64,000 nt of DNA from Penium margaritaceum. Its lineage: Eukaryota; Streptophyta; Zygnematophyceae; Desmidiales; Peniaceae. Below are positions 21,653 through 31,940 of the stretch, one piece after another. Position numbers and translations under genes: made by a program. How positions within the stretch are numbered: the stretch's first letter is position 1; every line of letters begins with the position of its first letter. The notes under the pieces are model-generated. The model made no database searches. It was not told the origin of the DNA and saw only the letters and a list, made by a program, of their open reading frames with translations. Where the stretch lies: assembly GCA_023375785.1 (NCBI GenBank), contig SZWC01000569.1:75223-139222 (forward strand), given 5' to 3'.

Positions 21653-22172
21653 TAATGGTTGAGTGACTACGCGCTGACCGAACTCAAGAAGCATCTGGCT
21701 GAGATGCTTGGTCAAGGGCTCATCAGACAATCAACATCACTCTACGTGACACGTGTATTCTTTGTGAAAAATGAAACTGGAGGGATGCAGATGTGCGTGG
21801 ACTACTGAGCGTTGAACAACATGTCCATCATGTGGACAGCCTCTTCTGCCACGAGCAAACACTTTTACCAACTCCGTGGCATACATTTTTTTACCAAAAT
21901 TGACCTGTATAGCAGCCATCATCATATCTGTATACCTCACAAGGATGTTACAAAGACGGCGTTCTACACCAGATGTGGGTAATTTGAGTTGACAATTATG
22001 CCTCCGCAACATTCATGGCAGTGGTAAACAATACATTTTGCCCACATGTTAATGATTTTGTTGTCGTGTATCTTGAAGACATCCTAGTGTACAGCCGCAT
22101 CCCGGAGAAGGACAATGGAAATATAAAAAAAGTCATTGAGATTTTAGTGAAAGAGAAAATCTTTAAAAAAAT
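21653..22172 (+). pseudogene. Gypsy reverse transcriptase of copy D, first part
   Basis: The plus strand reads LSDYALTELKKHLAEMLGQG, LIRQSTSLYVTRVFFVKNET and MQMCVDY*ALNN, then after shifts FFTKIDLYSSHHHI and FVVVYLEDILVYSR. The catalytic YLDD has become YLED. The domain breaks off at FKKIS, where the minus-strand gypsy inserted, and resumes at 31791. Confidence 0.8.
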
Positions 22173-22177
22173 CTCAA

Positions 22178-22825
22178 TATAATGTGTCAAGTCTCTAGCT
22201 CCGACCCAAAAGTCTTTGTCAGGGTTTGCAAAGGGTTTTCCCCTCCGCATCACTCTGGGGGAAATTTTCACCAACGACCCAAACATGGAGACAGATGTTG
22301 CAAGTCCCCATAGGCACATTTCTATTTTTACATTGCCCCCTCATTCTGGGTCTGAAAGGAGGAGGGTGTCATCCTGTAATCATGCATTTGCATGAGTTAT
22401 TTGGATTGAAAACTCATTTTTGTAATGAACAAACTCAAGTTATATTTTATGCTACGGCATAGACTCTTCTTGTGTAAGGCATGTTGGGCAATTTCATGCT
22501 CGCGCTGTTCTTTGTTCTCTGGAGCCTCACTCCCTTGCTTTGTCTCTCTCTCTCACTTATGACGGTGACAAGGAGAGGATGAGGACAAGGGATCGAGGCC
22601 ACACGCCTTGGCTCATGAGGCCTTCCGGCCTCATGGCTGCCAATCGAGCGGCCAACAGGTAGCTGGTCAATGGCCGGTCGGCCACCTGACTAGCCATCTG
22701 CCATCCAGACGGCCGGCGGCTAGTGAAGGGCTGCCCACCGGCCAGCCCTCGTTTTCGCAAGGGGTGGTGTCCAGCCACCCCTCGCTTTGACGAGGAGGGA
22801 TGGCCGAACCGGCCCTCCCGCTACA
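22178..22825 (-). repeat. 3' LTR of the minus-strand gypsy element
   Basis: About 648 bp, pairing with 30782-31785. A short CT stretch (about 22542-22554) sits where the other LTR has a greatly expanded CT microsatellite. The shared part near the start includes rearranged GGCCGGCC-type words. Confidence 0.8.
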
Positions 22826-22836
22826 CTCCTTCCCAC
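22826..22836 (-). promoter_or_regulatory. Polypurine tract of the minus-strand gypsy
   Basis: Minus strand gtgggaaggag, directly before the 3' LTR start TGTAGCGGG. This is the expected plus-strand DNA primer site of an LTR element and supports the chosen orientation and LTR edge. Confidence 0.7.
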
Positions 22837-23299
22837 TAGCTGTGAACCGTCCCAATTCATGAACAACAACTAGGAGTACCAGTCAATAATTTGTCAGCGT
22901 TATGAAAGGAAATCCATAATTATGGCTACCCAGCTAAGCATGAACATGTATACAGCGCTTGAACCTAAGCTGCAACTTGTCAATTAGGATGGCTAGCAGC
23001 TTCCCTCTTTTTGGCCGGATTTTCGACACGAAAACTATGTTGGACATCCCCAACATCCTATGGCCGCTGTCCATGAATGCTGCCCACTAGGAGTGTTTTT
23101 TATTCTTGCATTCAGGTGGTGTCCCTTTCCACACGTCAATCTGTGCAAGCTGCTAGCTTGCTCCAATACTCGTTGACCTCCCCCATGGACAGCCGAGATT
23201 TGGACTCCCATAAGTTATGTTCAGATTCACAACCGGCCCAACGAACAACGTATTTCCTAACAACCCATGACCTAGTTGTACACTCTCGGAACTAGAGTA

Positions 23300-24201
23300 G
23301 GCAAAGAACCTCGTGTTGGCCGTTGGCAACGAGGTCTGTCTGTGGTGGAAGAATGGTTCCTTCTATCATGCATCGAGCCAAAATGCTCACATTAAACACA
23401 TCATGCGTCCTCATAATGGGCGGGAGCAAAAATCACTATGCCATTGGCCCGATGTGTACAACAATAGGAAACGGTCCAATCCACTTCGCTGTAATTTTTG
23501 TACCCTTGGCGACTTCATCAAAAGGTTACTAGTGCTGTTTAGCACCTTTTTTCCAATGTCAAACAGACAACGTGGTAACTTTTATTGGCATGTGCCTTTT
23601 ATTGTTGTCCAGCCCCTTGAAGATGACCCTTTGTTCTATACAGTAAGGAGTCCATTTGCCTGGAAAAGGAGTGAGCAGAAGGAACCCCTCCTTTTGTACT
23701 CGTACTATGCACCACACAATAAGACACCACTAGATATCGGCCAATATTTAACATGAACGGTGTGTATTGAGCAGGCTCTTTTACAAAGTTTTTTGCGGTA
23801 AACTCTGTCGGTGTTAGGAATTCATCCCAGTCATTCATCGGAGGGTCTACATACATACGGAGCATTTGCTCTAGAATGCAATTCATGCACTCTGTTTTTC
23901 CGTTGGTCTGAGGGTGAAATTTCGTTGACATTTGAGACTCACTACCAAAGCACTCGTACATATTTTGCCACAAATCACTAGCGAATTTTCCGTAATGATT
24001 GGAGATAATGCACAAAGACAAGCCGTGGTATTTCACAAAATCTTTGAAGAAGAGACGAGCGGTCTCCTTGGTGTTTACATCAGTGGTTGTAGGAGTCAAA
24101 TAGAGCATCTTTGTGAGAAAATCCAAAACCTCTAGTATTGCATCGTGGCCACTGGCCGGGCCGGGAAACCAGTCATAAAGTCCATGACGACACTCTTGCA
24201 T
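23300..24201 (-). pseudogene. Gypsy integrase of the minus-strand element
   Basis: An open frame of 200 codons (24201 to 23599) covers the integrase core: SGHDAILEVLDFLTKMLYL, FFKDFVKYHGLSLCIISNHY (the second catalytic Asp of the usual ISDRD-type motif is replaced), FHPQTNGKTECMN with the catalytic Glu, and AQYTPFMLN. The first Asp lies in a changed YDWFPGP segment. Degraded C-terminal integrase continues to about 23300. Integrase inserts the cDNA into the genome; this one cannot be active. Confidence 0.85.
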
Positions 24202-24659
24202 GGACTCTCGAGAATGTGAAGCTCTTGGAGGACTTAAAAGATATGTTAACTACTAACCTTGTTCCTAGGACATGGGTTGCATGTCATGCAATGCTTCAGG
24301 ACATCGACAATCCATCCTGGCCACCAAAAGTGTTTTGAGAGTTCTTATTTGGTCTTTTGAGGTCCCACATGACCTGTGACTGGTGGGTGGTGGAACAGGG
24401 AGATAATCTTCGCTCAAAGGTCTCCCAAGGTCGGCACATTTACTTTTTTTTTTTCTGTGCCAGAATATTCTTGTGGCCTCCACCTATTTGTACTACTCCA
24501 TATTCTAAGATTCCTGAAACCAATAATCCACACAGTATCCCATCCGAGTTCTATTTGTAGAGCCATTATATTAGATACTCTCTTGAAGTGGTTGTCAGAG
24601 GGATGCAGGGGGTGTCTGGTGTTTTCATTGTAGCTGTCACAACGGCCATAAGACACCCA

Positions 24660-25090
24660 CCAGCCTCCGTGGCTGCTTTAACTTCTACAGGCTGTCAGCG
24701 TAATGGATCACCCACGTTGATGTGTCCTGGCCAATATGTTCACGTGAACAAGAATCGGCTGACATGTTTGCTCCAATGCACCTTTTGTCTCGAAAGGTAT
24801 GATTGACTTCGGAAAAAAATCAATGGGTTGTGGTCCGTCACGATGGTCACATCCTCCCGACTACCCTTAAAGTGGCAACACCATATCTTAAAAGCATTAG
24901 CCATTGCGAGGCGCTCCGCAGTCTCATACCACGTCTCCACAAGGATGAGATTCCAGCTCTCGTACGCAACTGGATGACCATATTGCATGAGGATTGCTCC
25001 AACGCATCACATTGTACCTCCTACGATTGCGATGGATCAAAAAGAGCGACATTGGATGTTATGGATAGAAGCTCTTTGACATTAAGATAA
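24660..25090 (-). pseudogene. Gypsy RNase H of the minus-strand element
   Basis: Minus-strand frame with PVAYESWNLILVETWYETAE, MANAFKIWCCHFKGSREDV and TDHNPLIFFRSQSYLSRQ, ending near SKHVSRFLF. TDH keeps a catalytic Asp. A short upstream part reaching to about 25090 is in another frame. Confidence 0.8.
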
Positions 25091-25389
25091 GCATTCTCAT
25101 AGTCAGATGTCCATTTCCAATGTATGTACTTCTATGTGAGCCTGATTGACGGAGCTTCCAGGGTTGGATATCCTTGCATAAACCATCAAAATTAGTTTGC
25201 AATGCAGAGGAAAGACCTTATCTGCTCACAATGTTGTGGGTACAACCAGTCCACTGCAGTTTAGAACTTTTGTGGTTCGACATGGATGACTATGTATCCA
25301 AGGTTATTGAGCTCATCTTGTTCAAACTTGCACTTGCTCACTTTTGCACCAGACTTCTGTTCTTGAAGGATCGTGATGACTTCACATGG

Positions 25390-25880
25390 ATGTTTCATGT
25401 ACTCTTCCATTGATCTGGACAAAAACCAGGATGTCGTCTAGGTAAATAAAGACAAATTGACCGAGATGCTTAGCAGTATTTGATTAATTTCTCCTTGGAA
25501 GGTTGCTGGGTGTTTGTTATCCCAAAGCATAAAACCCGAAACTAATGTTGTTCCATGTGTGTTAAACAACCAGTGTTTTGGATCCATCATCTCCCATGAT
25601 ACAAAGTTGATGGTACCCTTGGGAAAAATCCGAGGACAAAAGCTTCCTCAACCCATGGAAAGAGGAATCAATTCTTCACCGTCATCTTGTTCAGCCCTCG
25701 GTAGTCCACGCACATGCATAAACCATCGTCTCTTTTGTTCACAAGAAGGATCGGCACACTACACAACAAGATAATTGGCCTGATCCACCCTTTTCCTGTG
25801 TACTCTTTGATTTGGCATTCGACCTCTCACCTTTTTGCCGAACTAAGGTGATACCGTACTGCCACATGAAAAGAAGAAAT
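25390..25880 (-). pseudogene. Gypsy reverse transcriptase of the minus-strand element
   Basis: On the minus strand, fragments VPILLVNKRDDGLCMCVDYR and GLNKMTVKN, then after shifts FVFIYLDDILVF, with the YLDD catalytic motif retained (near 25425-25440), and a C-terminal KVSKCKFEQ piece. Stops and frameshifts split it into at least three frames. Confidence 0.75.
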
Positions 25881-25889
25881 AATATCTTT

Positions 25890-26680
25890 CTAGGCATCTT
25901 TTTATATTTATGTGCAATTGTACAGTCCTACTTTGTATTTGTGTGGAAATTGGGTTCAACCTTGTCTTTATTTTGTGCATCGGACTAAATGTATTCGTTC
26001 AGCAAGCACAACTCCCACGAGCATCGAATAGCCGGCACACGAAACATTTGGCCACTAAATGTTGTCGCGAGACATCGCACCGCTCACAACACGTGGGCTT
26101 GCGTCTTGACGGCGAATCGTGGATGAGTCTCCACTAGTGGAGTTCGAAGTTCGATAATTGAAACTTTGAAATCCGGTCTCCCACTGCTTGTGCCAGGAAT
26201 TGAACACGACCGGCCGTCGAATTTGTGTTTGTGTGGAACCAGGTTTGACTGTTTTGTATTTGTGTGGAACCACCAAGGACGCTTCTTCATTTATAAAAAA
26301 ACTAAAATTGTTCTTGCATTTCTTTTCACGTGGCAGTACGGTACATGGGTTTGAAAGGAGGAGTCGCCTCCAGTTGTAGTGGAATTGTGCGGCTCATGTA
26401 CCGTTCGAGTAGAAGCCCATNTGAACACGACCGGCCGTCGAATTTGTGTTTGTGTGGAACCAGGTTTGACTGTTTTGTATTTGTGTGGAACCACCAAGGA
26501 CGCTTCTTCATTTATAAAAAAACTAAAATTGTTCTTGCATTTCTTTTCACGTGGCAGTACGGTACATGGGTTTGAAAGGAGGAGTCGCCTCCAGTTGTAG
26601 TGGAATTGTGCGGCTCATGTACCGTTCGAGTAGAAGCCCATTCAGTGGGTCTTATAATGAATTGTAGAACCCACCACTAG
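25890..26680. repeat. Unclassified repeat segment with a 220-bp perfect duplication around a single N
   Basis: Bases 26201-26420 and 26422-26641 are identical, separated only by one N at 26421. The motif tttgtNtttgtgtggaa also recurs three times within about 330 bp (near 25930, 26220 and 26255). It sits between RT and protease of the minus-strand gypsy, where coding would normally be continuous, so it is an insert. The exact duplication with N is most simply two overlapping contig ends that were not merged. Confidence 0.75.
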
Positions 26681-26849
26681 ATACTTCATTTCTTGTGATA
26701 TGTGTTCCTTCACATTGCCCTCCACATTGAGTAGCTGAGCCAAGAAGTATCGAGAACCTTGTCAAATATGCCTATTGACCTACATCACGTCCAAGCTGGT
26801 ACGGAAATTATGTTAGGTTAGTGGAAAATCTGTACTCGAAATCAACGTA

Positions 26850-27290
26850 AAGTGATATTATCCATTTCAAATGATAAGGAACTTAGATTAAAGCACATCA
26901 AAGATGTATTCTTGTGGAGCCAGTGATCACCTAGCACCACGTCCAATCTGTCAAAAAGGTTGAATACCTTCAATATGACACCTTGTGTGTACCTTCAGAT
27001 GTCAACTTTTGCTTTATCAGTACCAATCACATGTACCATACAGTCGTCACCAATGAAAACTACGCTATTCAATGGCACGTACTTCAAGCCCACTTGTTGG
27101 GTAATTCCAAGGCTAACAACGGAGACATCCCCTCCAAAATCGGCTTGTACTCTCATGGGAGCACCGGCCAGGTTTCTTTTTGAAATTATGTTGTGATGTT
27201 GCCTCTGCTCTTCCCAGTGAAAAGGCTCGATGACGGCAAGCCAAGTTTGTGGTTCATATGGAATCGGTACGGTAGTCTCCACACGTACTA
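26850..27290 (-). pseudogene. Protease region of the minus-strand gypsy
   Basis: The minus strand reads VQADFGGDVSVVSLGITQQV and GLKYVPLNSVVFIGDDCMVH, then HWLHKNTSLMCF further on. Length and order (between gag and RT) fit a retropepsin plus linker. The active-site D-(S/T)-G is not convincing (possibly DFGGD), so it is called mainly by position. Confidence 0.5.
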
Positions 27291-27599
27291 TGATTCATCC
27301 ACTCAGATCTACATCTTGCGGCCACGTGTGAATTTACTCTTTAAATTTGACCGGGTCAAAATCATCGACCAAATAAAGCATAAACATGATTGAGCTCATC
27401 TCTTTGAGGGCGTTTTCTTTAGCCACTAAGTCACACAACTCTTGTATGGTGGTGGGTGTGACCACCACTAAACATGTTTGATGATGCATCTTGTACAAAG
27501 ATGTAAGGTTTAGCTACAAATGCTGGTCAGCAAATGTTGAACGAGGAACAATGAGACGGAAGAAAACAATAGACAAGTTTATACTGGTCAAAATAATGA

Positions 27600-28090
27600 A
27601 CCCATACGCGTGATCCAATCTTACCCCTCGATAGTCCCCATAAATGTCACTCAGGGATGGGGAAAAACCCACACCACAGCATTGTCCATTTCCACGGCCA
27701 AGCCCAATCCCACCACCGAGACCTTGTCAGCAACCTTGTATGCGGCCTCCTGTTACACCATCGTTATAAGGTGCTGCTTCTACAGCCAGCGTTGTGGCCT
27801 CTTGTCCACCACTAGTAGCCTCAAGGAACTAAGTCAAAATTATGAACCCATACTCGTGATTCAGTTTTACCCCTCAATGGCCCCCGCTAACAGCACGCAG
27901 GGGTCAAGAAAAACCCACACCAAAGCATCGTCCATTTCCAATGCACAGTCCAATCCCAACACCGAGACCTTGTCAGCAACCTCGTCTGCGACCTCCTATT
28001 ACACCATCCTTACAAGGTGTTGCTTTTACAGCCAACACCGTGGCCTCTTGTCCACCACGAGTAGCCTCAAGGAACTGAGTCCAAATTGGA
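27600..28090. repeat. Two tandem copies of a ~246-bp unit in the gag-pol junction
   Basis: The unit that begins near 27600 (ttacccctcg at 27621) repeats from about 27846 (ttacccctca at 27867). The copies are similar but not identical; both contain accgagaccttgtcagcaac and gtggcctcttgtccaccac. The duplication is therefore old and real, unlike the one at 26201. It lies at the C-terminal end of gag in the minus-strand gypsy. Confidence 0.8.
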
Positions 28091-28129
28091 CCATGATGTA
28101 TATGGTTGTGGTGGCCTCCATCACATAAT

Positions 28130-28930
28130 GTTGTGTAACGAAATTCATGTGCAACTTGTAGCTCGTCGTTTTTGCGGTCACGCTTGTGGTTGGGAACCTT
28201 GTGCCCACTAGTCTTCTTCACTGGAGGGTTTACAGGATGCTTTCCCTTGACCCCACCTTGCTGCTCCGCTGTCCCTCTAGCCCCTGTAGCGTTGATGCAC
28301 ATGTCATGGCCTTGCTATGCACACATGTTTAGCCGTACTCCGAGTAGTGCTTTAGTTTTTCCAAATACAATTCAGTCAGGTAGTTGCTCAAAGCCCTCCA
28401 TCCTATCCAAGCTTGGCCTGTTGCCGCCATGGTGGTCTTGTCCTTGAGCTTCTTGCTCGCAAGACCATCACACAAGCACTCCAAGAGCAAGTAACCCAGG
28501 TATCGAAAGGTCTGGATCCCATCACCCTTGGTGAAGCTTTTGGCTTCCTCCACCAATACAGTGAAGTCGCTCGAGTAGGCCTTAAGAAAGCTACCGAGCT
28601 GGTTGAAGTCCTTGATGTTGTGAAAGGCACGATGTGCCTCCTCACCTTGGATGCAATTCTTGATAGAGCAAAAGGCCTCCCATGACATGGGATACCACTA
28701 AAGGCATAGTTGATTCACACCCCAATCCTTGAACACCTACTTGAAGAGTTTGTCTCCAAGCCATGTTGTAGTGATTTCATCCCACTGACTGAGTGGAGTC
28801 TTGTGGACGCGCATAATGTGCTCCATATGCTTTAGCCAGTCAGTTAGTTTCATGTCCTTCTGGAAGATCTCCACACTATGGAGGGAGGATGTGTTCATGA
28901 CCAACCCCGATGTTGTTGAGGTAGGCAAGT
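28130..28930 (-). pseudogene. Gag capsid region of the minus-strand gypsy
   Basis: Two minus-strand frames join: DWLKHMEHIMRVHKTPLSQW with ITTTWLGDKLF (28928-28737), then MSWEAFCSIKNCIQGEEAHR, FRYLGYLLLECLCDGLASKK and WRALSNYLTELYLEKLK (28688-28329). The wording and order suit a retrotransposon capsid. Frame breaks occur at about 28735 and 28690. Confidence 0.6.
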
Positions 28931-29305
28931 CCTTGCTGCCACAAGAAATGACATCAGCACATATAATACACTGCGACTGTTGCTACATCCATACCTAGGT
29001 CACACTGTGAAACACCTTGTCAAGGTCGTCACATTGGCACGTTGCCTCATGAGCGGCCAATCGCTAAAGCTAGAGATCATGGTCCAGATCCGCAGTGCTT
29101 TACCCAATGTGGACCTGCAGGTTTACAGACACAAAATTCAACTCTGATGTAGTCAGTATATAAGCGACAGCCTCGATGGCTTCACGTTGTCCATGCACCT
29201 TTGTCCAGTATAGGAGGGTAAATTTCACATCCACACCTTCAAGGAGTCCCACCTTTTGGAAGAAGCTATTGTCAATGACGACGCTCGAATGGACGTGGGT
29301 TTGTT

Positions 29306-29905
29306 CTATCGCAGGCACAAATTAGAAAGGGGGGTTTGTCCCCACTCCTCCAGATGGTGACGAGCACCGTCACTACTCATCTTGAGTTGTCTTGCTGCCT
29401 CGACAGCTAACTCAATAAGCCTCTGACATTTGGTGCAAAAAACCTTCGTGGCCACATTGTTCGGCTCGTACTCGTGCGAATGTCTTGCGTGAATTCTTCC
29501 GTCGCCTTTGCTGCTATCAGTAGCTTTGTGGGATCCGGTAGACATCTTGCCCCTCTCAAGCGATGAGCTCAAGTGCGCCACACGACGATTGCAATGATTG
29601 CGATAATCATCATCTTTGTCGTTGTTAACCTTGTGCTCTTCATCAAGATGCACTCTCGAGTGGTCCTCCTTGAGCACATCCTCCATTGTGTGGGAGTCAT
29701 CCATGTACCCATCAACGTGCTCATTGAGCACGTTTTTTGTTTCCACACGCTTCTCAGTGTCGCCGAGTTTAACGCTGGTTGCCTTCGGTAGTATGGATGC
29801 CATACCATTGGCAACCGTGCTTGTAGTGACGTCCCCTAATATGTGGATTCTGTTGATGACATGTGGTGAGGCCGTCACCACCTTGCCCTTGTTGGTCTTG
29901 GACAA
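29306..29905 (-). pseudogene. 199-codon open frame upstream of the capsid, probable gag N-terminus
   Basis: One of the longest uninterrupted frames of this element (MSKTNKGKVVTASPHVINRI at the start). The middle is charged (HTMEDVLKEDHSRVHLDEEH; DKDDDYRNHCNRRV), and the end contains VFCTKCQRLIELAVEAARQL, a CTKC pair. No family is recognised. Position between the 5' LTR and capsid suggests a Gag N-terminal part. Confidence 0.45.
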
Positions 29906-30781
29906 AATTCAAATTGTCATTCTTTTGTACGTGCAACTAGCACATGAAGATCTTTGTGAGGGTCATGCCATAACCTCCGGGAGGTGTCGCGTCAAGAAAT
30001 TTCCTTTCTCTCACAATCAGTGAGGTTATTATGAAATCTATTTCTATTTCTCTAGGCCACCATGGCTCGCACAATCATGTGTTACATAATGTAGTATTTG
30101 TATGTTGTCATGGCTGACACAATCGAGTATGTTCAAGCTAACACTCTAAGTTTGACTCACGACAATAGGCAAGCTGTAAAACCAAGGAAAACAAAAAAAA
30201 ACATAAAAACAAAGAGACTACAAGAATCTGAGAACAGCTCAAAAGGTGAGGGGGAGGAAGAGGGAGGTAAAATACAACCTTTAGTTTTCATCATCACACA
30301 CTCCTTCCTCGCTATTCTTCTCTTCTCTTTTGTCTTCTAGTTTTCTTTGGCCTCCTCTTGAGTAACCAAGGCGTATCTTGTGTCTCTTTGGATGCATCTC
30401 CCTTGTGCCCCACAGCGATGGAGGGGCCTCTACAAATTCTCAAAGTGTCATCTTCCTTTCTTTTCTGATCCCTCAGGCCATGAGAGACCCCAGGAGGAGT
30501 ACTGTCCCAGTTTTTGGTTGAAGGAGAAAACTTGATGGTTTTGGGAGTGGACACTCTTCTCCCTATCAACAAAAATCCACCATGCCCTCTCCAAGGTTGA
30601 ATAGAGGATTCGAGCAGTTGAGAGGCTGACGTAGACCTCCTTAAGAGCTTTCTAACGTATTTTGTGGCATGTGAAATGATTTATTGTAGATTCCGTGTCC
30701 CCCTGGGCTCTTCTAGCTACAACGTAGCCACCAGAGCTATGGCACACTTAATCGTGAGGATAGCATGGCTCTTAAAACTAC
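29906..30781 (-). other. 5' leader of the minus-strand gypsy, no firm feature
   Basis: Between the 5' LTR edge (30782) and the first long frame. An 86-codon basic frame (30572-30312) is present but unrecognised. The bases next to the LTR (minus strand gtagttttaagagcc) do not match the Met-tRNA primer site, so the primer is unknown. Confidence 0.4.
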
Positions 30782-31164
30782 CGTAACATGTTGAGTCTCC
30801 AGCTCATGCACAAAAGTCATTGTCAAAGTCTAAAGCATGGCATGCAGAGCTTGCTGGAGTGGTTTTCTCCTATGTGTCACTTTGGGGGCACTTGTCATTA
30901 ACAACCCGTGAAGAGAGACTTGAAGTTTCAAGTCTTCGGAGGTTCACTTTTTTCTTGACATCATCCCCTTGTTTTGGGTCCAAAGCGAGGGGAGTGTTAT
31001 CCTGAACACATCAGTTTGTACGAGTTTCCCACATTCTTAAAATGCATACTGAACATACTCGAGTTTTTTTTTTTGCGCGATGGCGTAATATTGGTGCGTG
31101 TGAGGCATCTCCGGCAATTTTGTATCGGTGCTGTTCTTTTCATCTTGCGCCTCACTCCCTCCCT

Positions 31165-31231
<67 letters not shown>

Positions 31232-31441
31232 CCNNNNNNNNNNNNNNNNNNNNNNNNNNNNNNNNNNNNNNNNNNNNNNNNNNNNNNNNNNNNNNNNNNN
31301 NNNNNNNNNNNNNNNNNNNNNNNNNNNNNNNNNNNNNNNNNNNNNNNNNNNNNNNNNNNNNNNNNNNNNNNNNNNNNNNNNNNNNNNNNNNNNNNNNNNN
31401 NNNNNNNNNNNNNNNNNNNNNNNNNNNNNNNNNNNNCTCTC

Positions 31442-31491
<50 letters not shown>

Positions 31492-31785
31492 GCTCATTTA
31501 AGGAGGTGAGGAGGAGAGGGCGAGGACGAGGGCTCAAGGCCACAGGCCTCGGCCCTCGAGACCTCACGCCCTCATGGCCGCCGATCAAGCGATCAGATTG
31601 ATCATCTCATGGTGGCCAACAGGTGGCCAGCCCTTGGCCGGCCGGTCACCTGACCCCCTTCCGGACGTCCAACAGGCAGCCAGCAAAGGGCTTGCCACCA
31701 GCCAGTCCTTGCTGTGGCAAGGAGTAGTGTCTGACCACCCCTCGCTTGGCCGAGGAGGGAGGGCTGAACAGACTCTCCCGCTGCA
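30782..31785 (-). repeat. 5' LTR of the minus-strand gypsy, with CT microsatellite and N gap
   Basis: It pairs with 22178-22825 but is about 350 bp longer because a (CT)n tract occupies about 31160-31233 and 31437-31484 around a run of 203 N (31234-31436). Flanking words (a ctgttctttt..ctcactccc type block before, and gaggacgaggg..caaggccac after) match the other LTR. Confidence 0.8.
31234..31436. other. Assembly gap (203 N) inside a CT microsatellite
   Basis: A continuous N run with CT repeats on both sides. The open frames that cross it on both strands are artefacts. The true repeat length is unknown. Confidence 0.98.
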
Positions 31786-31790
31786 CTCGA

Positions 31791-31940
31791 CATGTGACTT
31801 TGGTCCCCGTTTGATTGACTTTTTGGACAACATCACTGGCAATGGACGGATCACCATGGACCCAAAAATGGTAGAGGCAATCGTTAATTATCCAACGCCG
31901 GCTAACATTCAGGACATCGAAGTGTTTGTATGATTCTGCA
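31791..31940 (+). pseudogene. Reverse transcriptase of copy D, second part
   Basis: It continues RT after the minus-strand gypsy: FGPRLIDFLDNITGNGRITM and DPKMVEAIVNYPTPANIQDI, then VFV*FC. These correspond to the end of RT and the connection region in copies E and F (VQAFLSFCNYYRHF). The frame stops at FC, where the next insert begins, and resumes at 34611. Confidence 0.85.

Larger units (their letters stand above)
22178..31785 (-). mobile_element. 9.6-kb Ty3/gypsy element on the minus strand, inserted in RT of copy D
   Basis: LTRs lie at 22178-22825 (3' side of the element) and 30782-31785 (5' side). The LTR starts TG(T/C)AGCGGGAG on the minus strand. A polypurine tract (gtgggaaggag) abuts the 3' LTR. 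Flanks are ctcaa (22173-22177) and ctcga (31786-31790), a 5-bp target duplication with one change. Gag, protease, RT, RNase H and integrase follow in order on the minus strand, all decayed. Pol wording differs from copies A-F, and I see no chromodomain. Confidence 0.85.

Noticed and set aside
30974-31601. Open frames of 150-180 codons across the CT tract
   Set aside because: They consist of CT dinucleotide translation and N bases.
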